Shown: one piece after another, positions 1 to 6,690 of the stretch
How the letters are laid out: every line of letters starts with the position of its first letter
Position numbering within the stretch: the stretch's first letter is position 1
DNA from: Victivallales bacterium
GTDB lineage: Bacteria; Verrucomicrobiota; Lentisphaeria; Victivallales; SZUA-371
Assembly (NCBI GenBank): GCA_028691155.1
Contig: JAQUZV010000051.1
Coordinates: 1 to 10,945, forward strand
Direction: 5' to 3'
Length of the DNA: 10,945 bases
Program-made: the position numbers and the translations under genes
Notes under the pieces: model-generated
Databases searched by the model: none
What the model saw: only the letters and a program-made list of their open reading frames with translations
Told to the model about the DNA's origin: nothing

Positions 1-305
1 TACCATTCATCCTCGTCTTCCTGTAGAATGCGCCGCCAGTCCACCCCCCGGATAAATTGGGAGATGTGCACTTTCGACACATCTTCCGGCAACCCCAGCA
101 ACTCGATCGCCGCTTTATTGTAGTAAATGATTTTCAAATGGCGGTCGATGACCAGAATACCTTCCCGCACCGCATTGAAAATCGTCTCAAAAAAACCTTT
201 TTCCCGCGCCAGACGCAAAATATAGGTCTGCACGCTGTTCGGATCGAGAATATCCAGCCGCTTGATCAGCCGGTCCAGTAACGACTCCTTGGGATTTCCG
301 GCCAT
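1..305 (-). CDS. PAS-domain sensor/regulator protein, N-terminal part (cut by window edge)
   Basis: The frame is open from the ATG at 305-303 to base 1, giving 101 residues; the C-terminus lies outside the window. The start is supported by a strong GGAGG site a few bases upstream on the minus strand (about 311-317). Residues 1-35 look helical and charged. From about residue 36 the sequence reads as a PAS domain: FFETIFNAVREGILVID, then IIYYNKAAIELLG, the usual PAS pattern of sensor histidine kinases and sigma-54 activators. PAS domains bind small ligands or cofactors or mediate dimerisation. No transmembrane segment or signal peptide is visible in this part, so a cytosolic sensor is likely. 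The output domain (histidine kinase, AAA+ or other) cannot be seen, so no gene name is given. Confidence 0.8.
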   Translation of the reverse strand, partial: MAGNPKESLLDRLIKRLDILDPNSVQTYILRLAREKGFFETIFNAVREGILVIDRHLKIIYYNKAAIELLGLPEDVSKVHISQFIRGVDWRRILQEDEDEW

Positions 306-744
306 TATCCGCCTCCTTTCCACATCACCCTCTGGGTAAAGACAAACCATTCCCTGTCGCCCGCAACCCCGGCGGCAACCGGGCATTAGTGACATTTTGA
401 CGCATTAAATCTATCGCCGCCGGACGGATTTGCAAGCCGCCCCGCATAAATATGGCGGTTTTTGCCCCACCGGCAGGCAGCCGGAAGCGAAACCGGAGCA
501 GGAATATAATCATCGGTTACCGGTGATAAAACACCGGGCGGAAAAGGAAAGCAACGGCACGAATGACCGGGTATGAAGTGGATTTATTTCCGGTCCGCTA
601 CCGCTGCCGTCGGACGGGAGAAAAGAAGCCATTTCCGGAACACGGCTGCGCCCGGAAATTCTGCCTCCTCAGTAAAGCTCTATTCTCTCCACTCAAAACA
701 GCCGGAACAGGGGAAATGTGATTGCAGACCCAATACAAGCCAAA
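306..744. other. Intergenic region without a convincing gene
   Basis: This 439-bp stretch lies between the PAS gene and the aminotransferase terminator. The short open frames in it (325-513 minus, 573-761 plus) lack ribosome binding sites and recognisable protein character, and the plus one runs into the terminator. An exact TATAAT lies on the plus strand at 505-510 but has no good -35 at 16-18 bp. Read on the minus strand, the same place gives a TATATT-like -10 with a weak TTTATC-like box upstream, which could serve the PAS gene with a leader of nearly 200 nt. Nothing else stands out. Confidence 0.5.
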
Positions 745-774
745 CCGCCGCACGGCGGTAAAACCGTACGGCGG
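745..774 (-). terminator. Hairpin terminator of the ndk-aminotransferase unit
   Basis: On the minus strand, 21 bases past the aminotransferase stop, CCGCCGTACGG pairs with CCGTGCGGCGG around an 8-nt loop (UUUUACCG). This gives 11 pairs including one U-G wobble. The wobble exists only on the minus strand (it is a C-A mismatch on plus), which fits the transcription direction. The following tract (TTTGGCTTGTATT) is T-rich but not a clean run. Confidence 0.65.
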
Positions 775-794
775 TCGGAACCAATTCGCTTGAA

Positions 795-1967
795 TCAGAG
801 CGAAGCGCAGAACTTCTTCAGTCGGGCCACCGACTTCTCGATGGCGGCTTCCGAACAGGCGTACGACACCCGAATGGCATGGTCGTCGCCGAACGGAGCG
901 CCCGGAATGGCGGCGAGTTTTTCTTCCGCCAGCAACCGTTCGCAGAATTCCGCCGATTTGAGCGGAAACGCCGAAATGTCGCAGAAAACATAAAACGCGC
1001 CCGACGGGCGGATAAACTTGAGTTTCGGCACTTCCGCCAACAGCCGGACAATCAGATCGCGGCGTTGGGCAAAGACCCGACGCATCGCTTCCACTTGCTC
1101 GTCGCACTGTTCCAGTCCGGCCAGCGCACCATACTGCGAAAAGGTGGTCGGGTTGGAAATGGTATGGCTCTGAAACGCGATGATGCGTTTGGCCAGCCAG
1201 AGCGGCGCGGTCAGATAACCCAGCCGCCAGCCGGTCATGGCGTATGACTTGCTGAACCCGTTCACGGTAATCGTCCGGGCGGCAATTTCCGGCGACAGCG
1301 AGGCAATACTGATATGAGGCAGCTCGGCGTCGTAAATCAGCTTTTCATAAATTTCATCGGCCATAATCATGATGTTGCGGCGGACGGCAATCGCGGCAAT
1401 CGCTTCCAACGTGGCGCGGCGGTAGACCGCTCCGGTCGGATTGGACGGCGTATTGAGGATCAACAGTTTGGTTTTGGGCGTAATCGCCTGTTCCAGATCT
1501 TCCGGCCGCAGTTCGTAATTGTTGGCCGCCGTAGCGGCGACAAACACCGGTACCGCACCGACGCCCCGCACCATTTCCGGATAGCTCAACCAGTACGGCG
1601 ACGGGATGATGACCTCATCGCCCGGCGCACACAAATTGGCAATGACGTCGAAACAGGCGTATTTGGCGCCCGGAGCCACCACCACCTGTTCCACCGTGGT
1701 GTCGATGCCGTTGTCGCGCTTGAACTTGGCGACAATGGCCCGCTTCAATTCCGGCACGCCGCTGGCGGGAGTGTAACTGGTTTTGCCGTCCTTGAGCGCC
1801 TTGATGCAGGCCTCCTTGATCGCGTCGAAGGTATCGAAATCCGGCTCCCCGGCCGACATGCTGCAAACATCTTCTCCGGCGGCTTTCAGGGCCTTCGCCA
1901 TGGAGGTAATGGCCAGCGTCGCCGAAGGCGTCATGTTCCCCAGCAACGGGCAATGACTATCACTCAT
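795..1967 (-). CDS. Class I/II PLP-dependent aminotransferase, aspartate aminotransferase type (class Ib-like)
   Basis: A 390-aa protein, the normal length for fold-type I aspartate aminotransferases. It transfers an amino group between an amino acid, probably aspartate or an aromatic/prephenate-type substrate, and a 2-oxo acid in the cytosol. Visible motifs: AGEPDFDT at 39-46, SYTPASG at 64-70, NTPSNPTG at 172-179, PLP-binding Asp204 in ADEIY, the Schiff-base Lys240 in NGFSKSYAMTGWRLG, and Arg366 in IRVSYA, the usual carboxylate-binding arginine. The PSATLAIT segment near the N-terminus is typical of the Ib subgroup. The start has an AAGGA-like site upstream. It lies 47 bp after the NDK-like gene on the same strand, so the two are probably cotranscribed, and a hairpin terminator follows the stop. 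Exact substrate choice cannot be read from sequence. Confidence 0.93.
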   Translation of the reverse strand: MSDSHCPLLGNMTPSATLAITSMAKALKAAGEDVCSMSAGEPDFDTFDAIKEACIKALKDGKTSYTPASGVPELKRAIVAKFKRDNGIDTTVEQVVVAPGAKYACFDVIANLCAPGDEVIIPSPYWLSYPEMVRGVGAVPVFVAATAANNYELRPEDLEQAITPKTKLLILNTPSNPTGAVYRRATLEAIAAIAVRRNIMIMADEIYEKLIYDAELPHISIASLSPEIAARTITVNGFSKSYAMTGWRLGYLTAPLWLAKRIIAFQSHTISNPTTFSQYGALAGLEQCDEQVEAMRRVFAQRRDLIVRLLAEVPKLKFIRPSGAFYVFCDISAFPLKSAEFCERLLAEEKLAAIPGAPFGDDHAIRVSYACSEAAIEKSVARLKKFCASL

Positions 1968-2014
1968 AATCAGTACATCCTTCAGTCTTATGACATTTTA
2001 TTTCAGTTATCAGG

Positions 2015-3181
2015 TTAATTTTCCAGGTAATCGTAAATAACCCCGGAAATATCGTTGTTTTCAATCTTGACCACTTTCATTTCCCGCTCTACGCTGGCCG
2101 CGGAGTCCGAAGCATGGGCGGTATTGACCATGACATTCGAACCGAAATCGCAACGCACCGTACCGCCGGGGGCCTTGGTCGGGTCGGTCGGGCCGAGCAC
2201 CGCGCGGATCTTGGCCACGGCATCGGGCCCTTCATAAATCAGCACCAGACACTTGACCGTACCTTTGGCTTCCAGCTCTCCGGCCGGACAGGCATCGGGC
2301 CGACGGCCGGACATGAATTCGATGATCCGGGCAAACTGGTCGTCGGCATAACCGCATCCGACCAAAGCCGTAAGCTGTTCTTCCGCCCCGTCCGGCAGGA
2401 CAATGTCGAATTCCCGTTCCAGCGCCGTTTTGGCTTTGCCGCCGATCACCGGGGCCAGTTTACGCCGCAACGCTTCCCGGACCGCGCCATAGAATTCCAG
2501 CGCCTCGCTGACGGACATCTGATAAAGCTTGCAGCCGACAATCCGCAGTCCGGTACGGCTGAGCATGTCGATGATCGCCCCCGGCTTGATGCTGGGATGC
2601 CGCCAGTTGTCGGGCTTGATGATGACCAGCGTCCGTTCGTCACCGGACTGGGACCCGACCACGTTTTCCACCACATTGCCGGCCGCGGCCATAAAATCGG
2701 CAAACCGCCGCAGCATTTCCCGGTCGATCTCGGGCGGCGTAAAGACCGCCGGTTCGAAATAGCGGACACTGCCGTCGGTTTTGTCCAGAACATAATCGGC
2801 ATAGGTGTCGCGAATGGTTTCACCGACCACCGCCGTGCGTTCGCGCTGAGGCAGCATGGCCCCGACCACCGCCGCCAGCTTGGCACAGGCGTCTTCCCCG
2901 CGAAAAAGCAGAAACACGGCGCGTTCCGACTTGCCGTCCTGCGGTGAAAAATTCGCCGACACGTATTCCGCCAGCAACCGGGCCGCATCGGCATCCCTCG
3001 GCGACACGGTACGGGTCAGAAAATCCGCGTACCGGGTACACAATTCGTGATCGAACGCAATAATTCTGGCGCCCACCAATTCCAGGTCGGTACGGGACAA
3101 CAACCGGGCAATAATGCCGCCGGTGCGTGATTTCATCACGGTGTATGGCGTCATCAAAACATATGACATTTCAATAGCCAT
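2015..3181 (-). CDS. ndk: Tandem-domain nucleoside diphosphate kinase, N-terminal domain degenerate
   Basis: A 388-aa protein with two NDK-fold repeats, against about 140-150 aa for an ordinary NDK, which moves gamma-phosphate between NTPs and NDPs through a phosphohistidine. The C-terminal repeat (about 182-388) keeps the catalytic set: Lys189 in IIKPD, Tyr231, Arg326, Thr332, Arg343, Asn353 and phospho-acceptor His356 in NTAHASDS. It carries an extra stretch of about 50 residues between Tyr231 and the FMSGRRP segment. The N-terminal repeat (about 5-150) keeps the framework (GGIIARLLSRTDLELVGARI, AVFLLFRGEDA) but has LMTPY where IIKPD belongs and no histidine at the active-site position, so it looks inactive. 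The chosen start has AGGAGG about 13 bp upstream (3195-3200). First gene of a pair with the aminotransferase. Confidence 0.88.
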   Translation of the reverse strand: MAIEMSYVLMTPYTVMKSRTGGIIARLLSRTDLELVGARIIAFDHELCTRYADFLTRTVSPRDADAARLLAEYVSANFSPQDGKSERAVFLLFRGEDACAKLAAVVGAMLPQRERTAVVGETIRDTYADYVLDKTDGSVRYFEPAVFTPPEIDREMLRRFADFMAAAGNVVENVVGSQSGDERTLVIIKPDNWRHPSIKPGAIIDMLSRTGLRIVGCKLYQMSVSEALEFYGAVREALRRKLAPVIGGKAKTALEREFDIVLPDGAEEQLTALVGCGYADDQFARIIEFMSGRRPDACPAGELEAKGTVKCLVLIYEGPDAVAKIRAVLGPTDPTKAPGGTVRCDFGSNVMVNTAHASDSAASVEREMKVVKIENNDISGVIYDYLEN

Positions 3182-3247
3182 TTCTCTCTTCTCTCCTCCT
3201 AAAGTTCTTTCTCCCTCTCCGGCAATTCATCCCCTGAGAAACTGGGT

Positions 3248-3277
3248 AATTTACTCCGGATAAGCCTATCCTGCCAA
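3248..3277 (-). promoter_or_regulatory. Candidate sigma-70 promoter for ndk-aminotransferase
   Basis: On the minus strand, TTGGCA (3277-3272) is followed after 18 bp by TAAATT (3253-3248), about 67 bp upstream of the ndk start. Both boxes match the consensus only partly. Confidence 0.4.
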
Positions 3278-3298
3278 ATACAAAAGAACAAATTATCG

Positions 3299-3356
3299 TT
3301 TTTTTGGCTAAAAAAAACCGGATTCACTTGTTTTTACCGGTGCGCCCCCATACTTT
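3299..3356 (+). promoter_or_regulatory. Candidate promoter of the HD-kinase unit with A/T-tract upstream element
   Basis: TTGTTT (3328-3333), a 17-bp spacer and TACTTT (3351-3356) lie about 36 bp before the HD gene start. Just upstream, a run of T and a run of A around GGCT (about 3299-3317) form an A/T-rich inverted repeat placed where an UP element would sit. It lies back to back with the ndk promoter candidate. Confidence 0.45.
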
Positions 3357-3391
3357 GCTTATCGGAGAACATCAAGATAAGGAAAGCGGCA

Positions 3392-3997
3392 ATGGCTTAC
3401 AGCGAAGCGGAAGAATTCATGATCCGGTGCTTGTCCGAACGGCTGCCGCGACACTATTATTTTCATAATCTGGAGCATACGCGGGAGGTCGTGGCCGGAG
3501 TCGAAGCCATTGCCGCCGCAGAAAAAATCAGCGGCGAAGATCTGTTGCTGCTGCGTACCGCCGCACTTTTTCATGACGCCGGTTACATGTTTCGCTATGC
3601 CGACAATGAACAACCGGGCGCGGATTTCGCCGCGCGGGAGTTGCCGCGCTTCGGTTATTCCGTCCCCATGATCGACCGAATCCGGGAACTGATTCTGAGT
3701 ACGGCATTCCCCCAACACCCGCAGAACCGGCAGCAGCAGATCGTCTGCGACGCCGATCTGCTGTACCTGACCCAACCGCAGGCCGTTCCCAGAATTGCGG
3801 CGTTCCGCCGGGAACTGGCCGCCATAGGGACCCCATACGACGATGCGCAATGGTGGCAGTTGGAATGGAAATTTCTGCACGGGCAGCATTTCTTTCTGCC
3901 GTTTAACGAAACGGCATATCAACGGGTACTGCCGGAGCTGTTGAAACAATTACGAGCAACACTTGAGGTAGGAATAAATGAAAAAGATTTTTGTTGA
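3392..3997 (+). CDS. HD-domain metal-dependent phosphohydrolase
   Basis: A 201-aa protein that is essentially one HD domain. Metal ligands are visible in order: His25 and His29 in YFHNLEHT, His61-Asp62 in ALFHDAGY, and Asp120/Asp122 in VCDADLLYL. HD proteins of this kind are cytosolic hydrolases of phosphomonoesters or phosphodiesters, often nucleotides or cyclic nucleotides; the substrate here is unknown. There is no signal peptide or membrane segment. The start has AAGGAA about 8 bp upstream and the gene lies just downstream of a promoter candidate. Its last 20 bp overlap the start of the Ser/Thr kinase gene, which suggests translational coupling and a shared signalling role. Confidence 0.85.
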   Translation: MAYSEAEEFMIRCLSERLPRHYYFHNLEHTREVVAGVEAIAAAEKISGEDLLLLRTAALFHDAGYMFRYADNEQPGADFAARELPRFGYSVPMIDRIRELILSTAFPQHPQNRQQQIVCDADLLYLTQPQAVPRIAAFRRELAAIGTPYDDAQWWQLEWKFLHGQHFFLPFNETAYQRVLPELLKQLRATLEVGINEKDFC

Positions 3998-5000
3998 CCA
4001 GGTCGAGTTCGAAGTGATTTCCAAGGTTGCCGACGGCGGCATGGGGTCGGTTTACAAGGCGTTGCAGAAAGGCGTTCACGGTTTCGCCAAAACGGTGGCC
4101 ATCAAAACCATTCTGGAAAATTATGCGGCCGATTCGCAATTCATCACCGATTTTATTTCGGAAGCCATGCTGGTCGCCAACCTGGTCCACGAAAATATCG
4201 TTCAGATTTATCAGCTCGGCAAGTACAAGAAGGAATATTATTTCGTGCTGGAATTTGTGGACGGCATTTCCCTGTACGACTTCATGCAGTTCCACCAGCG
4301 GATCCGACGGCAGCTGCCGCCGGAACTGGCGGTCTTCATCGTCAGCCGGGTGGCGCGCGGTCTGGCCTACGCCCATACCCGGCGCGACCGTAACGGCGAA
4401 CCGATGAATATCGTCCATTGCGACGTCTGCCCCCATAATATCATGCTGAACACCGAAGGCGTTCCCAAACTGACCGATTTCGGGATTGCCAAAGCCAACA
4501 TCCGCAAGGAAAAACGTTCCGGGCTGTCCGGCAAACTGCCGTTTATCTCGCCGGAACAGGCGGAAGTCGGCGCCGCCATCGACTTCCGATCCGACATCTA
4601 TTCGCTGGGCATCGTCCTGTTTTACCTGCTGAGCGGAAAATTTCCCCGTCATGTCGATCTGCCCCTGCGGGAAATGATCGACGAAATCCGCGGCAATCAG
4701 CTCAACTGGTCATTGTTGCCCGAAGATCTCGACGCCGACCTGCTGGCGCTGCTTCGCCGCATGCTCGCCCAACGCCCGGAAGACCGCTTTGCCGATACCT
4801 CCGAACTGGCCCGATCGCTGGAATATCACATCTACAAGGACGGCTACGGCCCGACCATCGTTTCCCTGGCCGCCTATATGAAGGAATTGCTGCCGGGCAT
4901 CTTCCAGCCGGAAGCGAAACGGGAAACCATGCCGCATAATCTCACGGATGCGGGCAAAACCACTCTGATCGCCATTGATAAAACCGTACGAATGACCTAA
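3978..5000 (+). CDS. Hanks-type serine/threonine protein kinase, cytosolic, non-RD
   Basis: A 340-aa protein with the kinase domain at about 11-285. Seen in order: glycine-rich loop (ADGGMGSVYKA, 19-29), ATP-anchoring Lys43 in VAIK, helix C Glu62, catalytic loop HCDVCPHN at 147-154 with catalytic Asp149 and metal-binding Asn154, DFG at 167-169, SPEQ at 191-194 in place of APE, Asp206 and Arg270. The residues for phosphotransfer are present, so it should be active. The arginine before the catalytic Asp is Cys148 (a non-RD kinase), and Cys151 sits where Lys or Ser is usual. There is no transmembrane helix or extracellular sensor; a tail of about 55 residues has no recognised domain. Its start lies inside the end of the HD gene, with GAGGTAGGA (3965-3973) as ribosome binding site. 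Confidence 0.92.
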   Translation: MKKIFVDQVEFEVISKVADGGMGSVYKALQKGVHGFAKTVAIKTILENYAADSQFITDFISEAMLVANLVHENIVQIYQLGKYKKEYYFVLEFVDGISLYDFMQFHQRIRRQLPPELAVFIVSRVARGLAYAHTRRDRNGEPMNIVHCDVCPHNIMLNTEGVPKLTDFGIAKANIRKEKRSGLSGKLPFISPEQAEVGAAIDFRSDIYSLGIVLFYLLSGKFPRHVDLPLREMIDEIRGNQLNWSLLPEDLDADLLALLRRMLAQRPEDRFADTSELARSLEYHIYKDGYGPTIVSLAAYMKELLPGIFQPEAKRETMPHNLTDAGKTTLIAIDKTVRMT

Positions 5001-5007
5001 ACATAAA

Positions 5008-5036
5008 TTGCATTATGCACCACATGGCATTATTTT
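5008..5036 (+). promoter_or_regulatory. Candidate promoter of the Mrp-ferritin-like pair
   Basis: TTGCAT (5008-5013), a 17-bp spacer and TATTTT (5031-5036) lie in the 77-bp gap between the kinase stop and the Mrp start. No terminator is visible in the gap, so readthrough from the HD-kinase unit is also possible. The same TTGCAT box with a TAT-type -10 recurs at 6411 and 7085. Confidence 0.4.
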
Positions 5037-5077
5037 TTCCGATTCATGTGCCTATCATCAAACTGGAGTATTGAATA

Positions 5078-5950
5078 ATGGACTGCAAGAGTTGTAACAG
5101 CGCTACCTGTACGGCCAAAAACCGGCAACCGGAAGAGAGCGCGGAGGAATTTGCCGCCCGGCAACGGCTGACCCGGCGCATGTGCGGCATCAAACATAAG
5201 ATTCTGGTTCTGTCCGGCAAGGGCGGCGTCGGGAAAAGCACCGTGGCGGTAAATGTGGCCGCTTCGCTGGCGCAGCAGGGCTTCACGGTCGGACTGCTGG
5301 ATGTGGACGTTCACGGCCCCAGCATCCCGACGATGCTGCACCTGACCGGAGCCGGCGTAACCCAATCGGAAGAGGGTATCGAACCGGTCATGGCCGGTCC
5401 GAATCTGAAAGTGATTTCGGTGGCCTTCTTTCTGGAACATCCGGAGCAGGCGGTGATCTGGCGCGGACCGATGAAAATGGCGGTCATCAAACAATTTCTG
5501 GGCGAAGTCAACTGGGGCGAACTCGATTACCTGATTATCGACTCGCCGCCGGGAACCGGCGACGAGCCGCTTTCCGTCTGTCAGTTGATCGACGATATGG
5601 AAGGCTGTATTATGGTGACGACGCCGCAGGAAGTGGCTTCGGCCGACGTCCGGCGGTCGATCACGTTCTGCAACCAGTTGGCCGTGCCGGTGCTGGGGGT
5701 AATTGAGAACATGAGCGGCTTCCGTTGTCCCAAATGCGGTGAAGTGGTCAACATCTTTTCCGCCGGCGGCGGAAAAAAACTGGCGGAAGAAATGAAGGTG
5801 CCGTTCCTGGGCACTATTCCGATCGAACCGGAAATTGCCGGGTCCGGCGACAACGGCAAACCGTATGTCTACGCCTTTGCCGCTTCGCCCACCGCGCAGC
5901 TGTTCGAAAACATCGTGGCCCCCCTGATCGCCGTGTCCGACCAGGAATAA
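5078..5950 (+). CDS. mrp: Mrp/NBP35 (ApbC)-family P-loop ATPase, Fe-S cluster carrier
   Basis: A 290-aa protein of the Mrp/ApbC/NBP35 group: cytosolic dimeric ATPases that hold a labile [4Fe-4S] cluster and deliver it to target proteins. Seen: the deviant Walker A GKGGVGKST at 47-55, DVDVHGPS at 75-82, Walker B-like IIDSPPGTGD at 153-162, and the cluster-binding pair Cys217/Cys220 in CPKCG near the dimer interface. It starts with a cysteine-rich N-terminus (Cys3, Cys6, Cys11), which resembles the N-terminal cluster of NBP35-type proteins rather than plain Mrp, and has no N-terminal DUF59/MIP18 domain. GGAG at 5065-5068 supports the start. The next gene, 41 bp downstream, encodes a ferritin-like protein, which fits iron or Fe-S metabolism. 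Confidence 0.92.
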   Translation: MDCKSCNSATCTAKNRQPEESAEEFAARQRLTRRMCGIKHKILVLSGKGGVGKSTVAVNVAASLAQQGFTVGLLDVDVHGPSIPTMLHLTGAGVTQSEEGIEPVMAGPNLKVISVAFFLEHPEQAVIWRGPMKMAVIKQFLGEVNWGELDYLIIDSPPGTGDEPLSVCQLIDDMEGCIMVTTPQEVASADVRRSITFCNQLAVPVLGVIENMSGFRCPKCGEVVNIFSAGGGKKLAEEMKVPFLGTIPIEPEIAGSGDNGKPYVYAFAASPTAQLFENIVAPLIAVSDQE

Positions 5951-5991
5951 AAAGCCATCACTTCAACCCGAAACAGTGGAGGAATATCATC

Positions 5992-6294
5992 ATGCCGGAC
6001 TTCGGACATCCATTCAGCGGTCTGGCCCGGGACCGTAAATTGACGGAACCGGAGCTGATCCGTGCCATTCGTTTCATGGTCGCGGCGGAATATGAAGCCA
6101 TTCAGCTTTATATGCAACTGGCGGAATCGACTGACAACCGACTGGCCATTGCAGTGCTCAAAGACATTGCCGACGAAGAACGGGTCCATGCCGGTGAATT
6201 CCTGCGTCTGTTACGGGAACTGGCGCCCGATGAAGAAAAATTCTACGCCGAAGGCGCGGAAGAAGTAGAAGAGGAAATCGCCGGGCAACAGTGA
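5992..6294 (+). CDS. Short ferritin-like/rubrerythrin-type diiron protein
   Basis: A 100-aa protein. Two helices carry the diiron-type motifs: Glu33 in AAEYEAIQLY (31-40) and Glu63/His66 in DEERVHAGEF (61-70). A full four-helix ferritin fold needs two such halves, so it probably assembles as a dimer or larger ring, as in encapsulated-ferritin and related half-ferritins. Likely roles are iron binding, ferroxidase or peroxide-linked chemistry in the cytosol. The C-terminus is very acidic (AEEVEEEIAG) and has no obvious encapsulin-targeting tail, and no encapsulin gene is in the window. GGAGG at 5978-5982 is well placed. It is the last gene before a hairpin and follows the Mrp-like gene by 41 bp, so the two are likely cotranscribed. 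Confidence 0.85.
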   Translation: MPDFGHPFSGLARDRKLTEPELIRAIRFMVAAEYEAIQLYMQLAESTDNRLAIAVLKDIADEERVHAGEFLRLLRELAPDEEKFYAEGAEEVEEEIAGQQ

Positions 6295-6304
6295 TAAAAG
6301 CCCT

Positions 6305-6332
6305 GAAATCCCCCTCGATTCCGGGGGATTTC
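6305..6332 (+). terminator. Hairpin terminator after the ferritin-like gene
   Basis: A perfect 10-bp stem, GAAATCCCCC with GGGGGATTTC, around an 8-nt loop, beginning 10 bp after the ferritin-like stop. No U-run follows on the plus strand, so termination may be weak or need other factors. Confidence 0.6.
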
Positions 6333-6355
6333 GGCATATCTCCCGCCCATAATAG

Positions 6356-6392
6356 TTCAAGGTCGTCTGTCGATAGACGATATTACTTTGAA
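6356..6392. other. Hairpin upstream of the candidate ncRNA promoter
   Basis: TCGTCT (6363-6368) pairs with AGACGA (6375-6380) around a 6-nt loop. TTCAAG (6356-6361) pairs outside with CTTTGAA (6386-6392) across an internal loop and one bulge. It ends 18 bp before the -35 box at 6411, so it could be a protein-binding site or a second transcription stop after the ferritin-like gene. Function unknown. Confidence 0.35.
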
Positions 6393-6410
6393 ATATCTTG
6401 CGATTTATAT

Positions 6411-6439
6411 TTGCATTTCCCTGCCGATCATGTTATTAT
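6411..6439 (+). promoter_or_regulatory. Strong extended -10 promoter candidate
   Basis: TTGCAT (6411-6416), a 17-bp spacer ending in TGT, then TATTAT (6434-6439). The TG at 6431-6432 makes an extended -10 element. Expected transcript start is about 6446-6449. The first plausible gene start is over 250 bp downstream, so the transcript begins with a long untranslated stretch or is a noncoding RNA. Confidence 0.6.
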
Positions 6440-6488
6440 AGCACTTCGACAATACTTGTATTTCCTTGTTTGCATCCAATAGCGCCGA

Positions 6489-6508
6489 AAATGCCCATGG
6501 CGGCATTT
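6489..6508 (+). other. Small hairpin before the structured element
   Basis: AAATGCC (6489-6495) pairs perfectly with GGCATTT (6502-6508) around a 6-nt loop. It lies directly in front of the long closing stem at 6512. A second copy of GGCATTT at 6620-6626 could compete for the same AAATGCC, so alternative folds are possible. Confidence 0.4.
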
Positions 6509-6511
6509 GAA

Positions 6512-6660
6512 GGATATCTCTGAAAACCGGCCGGGAATGACAGCAGCAGACTTCCAGGGCCGAGACGAATCCGGTCGTAGTTTATCAAACGCCTGCCGGA
6601 GACGACCTCGGCCGGGAGAGGCATTTCTTGCCATGTTTTCCCCATTGTTCGGAGATATCC
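6512..6660 (+). ncRNA. Candidate structured noncoding RNA, 6S-like layout
   Basis: The ends pair over 13 bp: GGATATCTCTGAA (6512-6524) with TTCGGAGATATCC (6648-6660), with one U-G wobble. Inside, GGGAA (6533-6537) pairs with TTCCC (6638-6642). A large, nearly symmetric bubble follows (about 20 nt on the 5' side; 24 nt on the 3' side, containing a small hairpin GGCA/TGCC at 6620-6632). Then comes a terminal stem GGCCGAG/CTCGGCC (6558-6564 with 6607-6613) and an inner TCCGG/CCGGA (6570-6574 with 6596-6600). This order is that of 6S RNA, the RNA polymerase-binding regulator. From memory, the ends also resemble the CTCTGA/TCGGAG ends of Escherichia coli 6S. An extended -10 promoter lies 73 bp upstream, and CAATA (6450-6454) can pair with TATTG (6665-6669), so the transcript may be longer. 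Alternatively this is the structured leader of the small downstream gene. Confidence 0.42.
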
Positions 6661-6690
6661 GAGATATTGATTTGTGCTGTTTGCCCGGAT

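Noticed and set aside
325..513. 62-codon minus-strand frame upstream of the PAS gene
   Set aside because: No Shine-Dalgarno sequence before its ATG and an Arg/Pro-rich, domain-free translation; more likely part of the leader or promoter region.
573..761. 62-codon plus-strand frame in the left intergenic gap
   Set aside because: No ribosome binding site, no recognisable protein, and it ends inside the hairpin terminator of the opposite-strand unit.
1314..2947. Long plus-strand frames at 1314-2018 and 2114-2947
   Set aside because: They are antisense to the aminotransferase and NDK genes, which carry clear family motifs. Their translations are Arg/His/Gln-rich and unrecognisable.
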